A stretch of 64,000 nt of DNA from Azolla caroliniana (lineage: Eukaryota; Polypodiophyta): assembly GCA_043228905.1 (NCBI GenBank), contig JBHGNT010000004.1:2914001-2978000 (forward strand), written 5' to 3'. Below are positions 54,445 through 64,000 of this stretch, piece by piece. Positions within the stretch are counted from its first letter, which is position 1. Each line of letters begins with the position of its first letter. The position numbers and the translations under genes are program-made. The notes below the pieces were generated by a model. It was given only the letters and a program-made list of their open reading frames with translations. It made no database searches and had not been told where the DNA came from.

Positions 54445-55317
54445 TGTGTATTGGCTAGTCAATTTTGGACCCATCAAGGGGTCACATCCGATTTTTTAGC
54501 AAAGTTTTGGAGGACATTATGGGCAAGGAAACAAGATATGAAAATAAATGTCTTCCGATGGCTAGTAATACATAGAGCATTACTGATCGACCAATGGTTG
54601 CAACAATCAGGTGGACCGATTGCATGCATCTATTGTGGTTGCCAGACGGAGACATTGAAACATTGCTTGTGAGAATGTCATGTTGCACGACAAGTTTGGA
54701 GAAGAGTGTTCCGAATTCTAACCTTTATGTCTAGGGATGGCGGTTTTTCCTGGGGGATGTGGTCATATGAAGCATGTCCAAATGATACGATCATTAGAAT
54801 TCAAAGAGGAAGGATAAGGGTGGTGCAATGAAGTTATATGGAAATTCCTTATATGTTAAAGGCAATGCAAGATGTATGGGAGCTGCTATGCACCACCACA
54901 ATGTGGTTTATTTGGATTGTTAGATGTTCTAAGGTGTTTGATAATACTACTATTCATCATGTGGAAAGTGTACCTGGATGCATATGGTGCATACATTGAA
55001 AGGGCGGTATGATGAATTTAAAGGTGAGATAGATGTTGCAATGTTGCAATGCCTCAATTTTATCACCTATTCGAACAAGGGCCCTTTTCTCACACTACAA
55101 AACACAAGATCGATATGATGCCTAGCACCACCAATTACATAACTAGGTTATTGAGTGGTAGAGTGTTGATGCTATCTATCCTTTAGGGATGGGAACCCAT
55201 GGAAGAGGGCAACATATCAAGGGAGGCTTGACGGTAGGTCAACATTCTTGTAATAATTGTTTATAAGTTATAACTAATGAAAGGATATTTTCATGGGAAA
55301 TTTAAATAAATAAATAA
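54445..55317 (+). mobile_element. LINE fragment with zinc-binding domain and 3' end
   Basis: Opens in FLAKFWRTLWARK then a zinc-binding segment (CIYCG, KHCL, stop, ECHVARQVW). A C-terminal TTTMWFIWIVRCSKVF follows after several stops, and the 3' end TATAACTAATGAAAGGA runs into an AAATAAATAAATAAAT tail. It matches the family at 21891-23590. Truncated at the 5' side and non-coding. It is bracketed by 135-bp direct repeats and contributes the distal upstream sequence of PBB. Confidence 0.72.
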
Positions 55318-55455
55318 ATGTGTATGTGTATGTGTGGACATGCTCGCAGCTCAATGTGCCTTGTGTGTGTGTGTGTGGAGCTTTTGCCCAACACTAATTT
55401 GAAGGTCTAGTCTTGACTCGGTCCATCAATGTCCCTCGGTTTGTTTGCCATGGTA
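55318..55455. repeat. Long direct repeat right of LINE fragment
   Basis: Partner of 54293-54430. It differs by a short GT expansion and several substitutions, and starts inside or directly after the A-rich LINE tail. Confidence 0.85.
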
Positions 55456-57675
55456 GCGACTCTCGTATGAGTTGGTAATTCCCAAGTGTTGGCTTTTCCA
55501 ATCTTTGATGGTTGGTCTGGTCTCTTGGGAATCTCATCATTTTAAGCGTGTAAGTCTGCATCCAATATTGGGATGGTTTGACCCCTCGAGATGCCCCATA
55601 TTGTTGCCCTCTCATAGAACCCTAAGTGTCAACTTACGATCCATCCACATGACACCTACCATATTGCACTCCAAAGCTTCCAAATGATTGTCTTAATGGT
55701 TTGTTCAAATTATATATACTTCTATTAGGATAATCTTGTGGCCATTCTACTATGTTTCTTGGATTGTGGGGAATAGAAGGAAAAAAACATGCATGGGTGC
55801 AAGGAGGGAAATGGATGCATCTTGAATATTGTAATCTTGGAGACTTGTAAAGAACAACTCATCTCCCAATAAACATTGCTCTAGTAGAACATTCCCTCAA
55901 ATGTATATTGATAACATACCATCACAAAACACAATGTCTCTTTCTCATTCAACAATGCATGATTCAAACTTGTTCCAAATTCATGGGCAAGCATACCATG
56001 TGCAAACAAACTCGCCATTGCCTTCTCATACTACTATCACATTTTATTTAGACAAGATTGTATGTTCAATACTCAAACATACTACAAAAGAACACGACTT
56101 GAAGCATGTTGTGAAGTGGAGTGTACTAAACAAACACCTTTGATTTTACAACAATTTGGTAACGTACATCAAATTAATCTACTTCCATGTTCTTTAATTG
56201 AAGGTAGAACCACAACTAATTTATTGCAAAATAACACGTGCAATATTTATGTTATTCCCCCTGGCCAGCAGGTGCACCTTAAACAAACATCTTGGAATGA
56301 TTTGGCATAAGAGAGGCAATGAAATGCTTCCCATTCCTATGCTAAAACCACAACAATGCATTAATATATTGGAATTCGATGAAGATAGGAGAATTTTAAT
56401 AAGCGGACCGACTTACAAGTGTCAATGCATACAAGTTTTTATGTTTCTCAACTCGAAACTATGTTGATATATTGGAAAAGAGGCATAGTCCAAATGTTTG
56501 CCTAGTGGAGAAAACATACGAGAAGATTATAGAAAATTGACATTATTTAGTGAGGAGGTGGCATTTGATCTACCTGGGATACTTGCCACTTCACATTCCT
56601 TTTCGCGGTGTCTACATGAAAGTAATCAAAATTGTTGGAAAAGTACGTTGATAAAATAAGGCTCAATGCACACATACATAAATAGCCTCTAACAAAGGCC
56701 CCTTATTATAGGGTTGCCAAATAAAGGCTCAGTGGACTCTAATTTCCCACACACATAGAACTTATAACCACCATGGAAAACTCCTCATTCAAAATGTTTT
56801 CCAAACTATTTGCGAAGGAATTTTGCACCTACAATTATCACCTACTTCTACTCTCCTCTATTGGAATAACACACAAAAGACAAACTAAAACACAAAAAGC
56901 AATGACGAATCAACTCAACCAATATCCTCTGACACATATGGTTGCTAGCGTGCAACACTCCTACCCATGGAGCAAGAGATGCCCCCCCCTTAATCCATAT
57001 GTCTACAACGTAAATCTCATTTATTCACATCAATGTGATCGGCAAACCAATTTGTTATCGTTCATGGATCGTCAATTGAAATATTGCCCCTTGAATGGCT
57101 AATTTATAGACAACAGTTAGTTAGTTTGCCTCATCAATCGTTCGGTTCAATGTGTGGTATGGCAGAGATAAAAAATGTCATGCATGCAACCCAAAGTCTG
57201 GTGCACACGGAAACGTAGTTCAAAAATTGAAATAGGAGATTTCGAGAGCCTCGGAGCACGGGTTTGTAAAAACATGAGTTACCACTAGAGTTCAATGGAA
57301 TGAGATATGTACATATAGATGAGATGAGTTCATACAAGATTTGAACCCGGGAGCATGGGTCAGCAAAAATAGAAAATTAAAAGAAACAGAAAACAAACAG
57401 AGCAACATACAGAATTTCTGATACATACATACACACATTGTCTTCTGCTCTTGACTTCAGATATTGCAGAGGGATCAGGGATCTTAGCAGGTATGTGTCT
57501 TTCTCTCTGCACAGACAAGACCCTTCTCAAGTGCCTCCAAGTTTCTATCCTTTTCTTGGATTGAAAGAATCATTCTATTTGATCTCATGCACCTGTCATG
57601 TTTGTTGCTGCTCTAAATATAAAATAAAATCGCATCAGTTCCTTTGAAGATCTACTGAGAAAAGGATCATTCAAA
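55456..57675. other. Intergenic DNA and leader of VHA-B
   Basis: No supported gene. Open frames of 70-109 codons at 55901-57102 show no motif. Near the right end, GATCTTAGCAG|GTATGTG (57491) could be the donor of an intron in the 5' leader of VHA-B. A good acceptor just before the start codon is not evident. Confidence 0.45.
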
Positions 57676-63693
<6,018 letters not shown>

Positions 63694-63816
63694 TGCAAAT
63701 TTTGGGATCCAAAGAAGTGCTTCAGAATATTCTGTGAAATATATTGTAAGCTAAGAAATCAGAACGTAATTATGTGATTTTTGAAGAAGTTGAAAAGGAA
63801 TTTTTGCTTTGGAAGT

Positions 63817-63822
63817 AATAAA
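63817..63822 (+). terminator. Candidate polyadenylation signal of VHA-B
   Basis: AATAAA, about 125 bases after the stop codon. It is the first such hexamer in the 3' region, a plausible distance, but plant signals are loose. Confidence 0.4.
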
Positions 63823-64000
63823 AATTTCAATGATATTCTAATTCTTCGTAAAACAAACAAGGCATCATTTTTTGGAATCACACCTTTACTCAACCGACCA
63901 CCCCTTGGAGTTAAACCATTAGAAATTTGATCATCAACATACAAATATTATGTCCAAACTTGGAGAAACTTCATACATCTGAATTATTTTTCTAAATACA

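Noticed and set aside
57325-57365. tRNA-like phrase TTTGAACCCGGGAGC (antisense)
   Set aside because: A T-arm-like motif only; no matching acceptor or anticodon arms.

Overview
This is nuclear DNA of a land plant. Long AT-rich intergenic tracts full of simple repeats surround intron-rich genes, and the recognisable proteins are typical of plants: a rhamnose-synthesis epimerase/reductase, a SIAMESE-type cell-cycle inhibitor, an SR45a/Tra2 splicing factor, proteasome beta2 and V-ATPase subunit B. I cannot name the species. The gene set fits a vascular plant, and the RNA-transposon families look equally at home in seed plants or ferns.

Layout. 1-12.2 kb: no convincing host gene, but microsatellites, a perfect 3 x 200-bp tandem array (3035-3634) and antisense remnants of a LINE-type retroelement. 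12.47-13.34 kb (+): one-exon SIAMESE-RELATED-like protein. 13.5-18.3 kb: minisatellites, dispersed repeats and a LINE fragment lying between two long direct duplications. 18.4-20.2 kb (+): UER1-type UDP-4-keto-6-deoxyglucose epimerase/reductase. 21.9-23.6 kb (+): LINE 3' remnant. 23,633-41,010 (+): a decayed Ty3-type LTR retrotransposon with matching 486-bp LTRs and a GATAG target duplication. A second, apparently intact Ty3-type element (32,232-39,561, minus strand, 800-bp LTRs) sits inside it. 42.5-45.3 kb (-): MRN-complex-interacting-protein-like gene. 46.9-49.5 kb (-): SR45a/Tra2-like splicing factor. 51.4-54.1 kb (-): proteasome subunit beta2 (PBB). 54.3-55.5 kb: another LINE fragment between direct duplications. 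57.7-63.7 kb (+): V-ATPase subunit B with 14 exons and a Ty1/copia remnant in its largest intron.

The host genes are unrelated housekeeping genes with no operon-like logic. All exon models were assembled by hand. In each, reading-frame phase, splice sites and expected protein length agree: 292 aa UER1, 415 aa MRNIP-like, 213 aa SR45a-like, 272 aa PBB, 486 aa VHA-B.

The most interesting part is the nested pair of retrotransposons. The outer element has, downstream of integrase, a long extra sense-strand coding region (about 940 codons, proline-rich then coiled-coil) that appears to contain a spliceosomal intron. The inner element landed inside that region. Removing it and one copy of the target duplication rejoins the reading frame exactly. 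The LTRs of the outer element differ at 18/486 sites and those of the inner at 2/800, so the nesting order agrees with the two divergence clocks.
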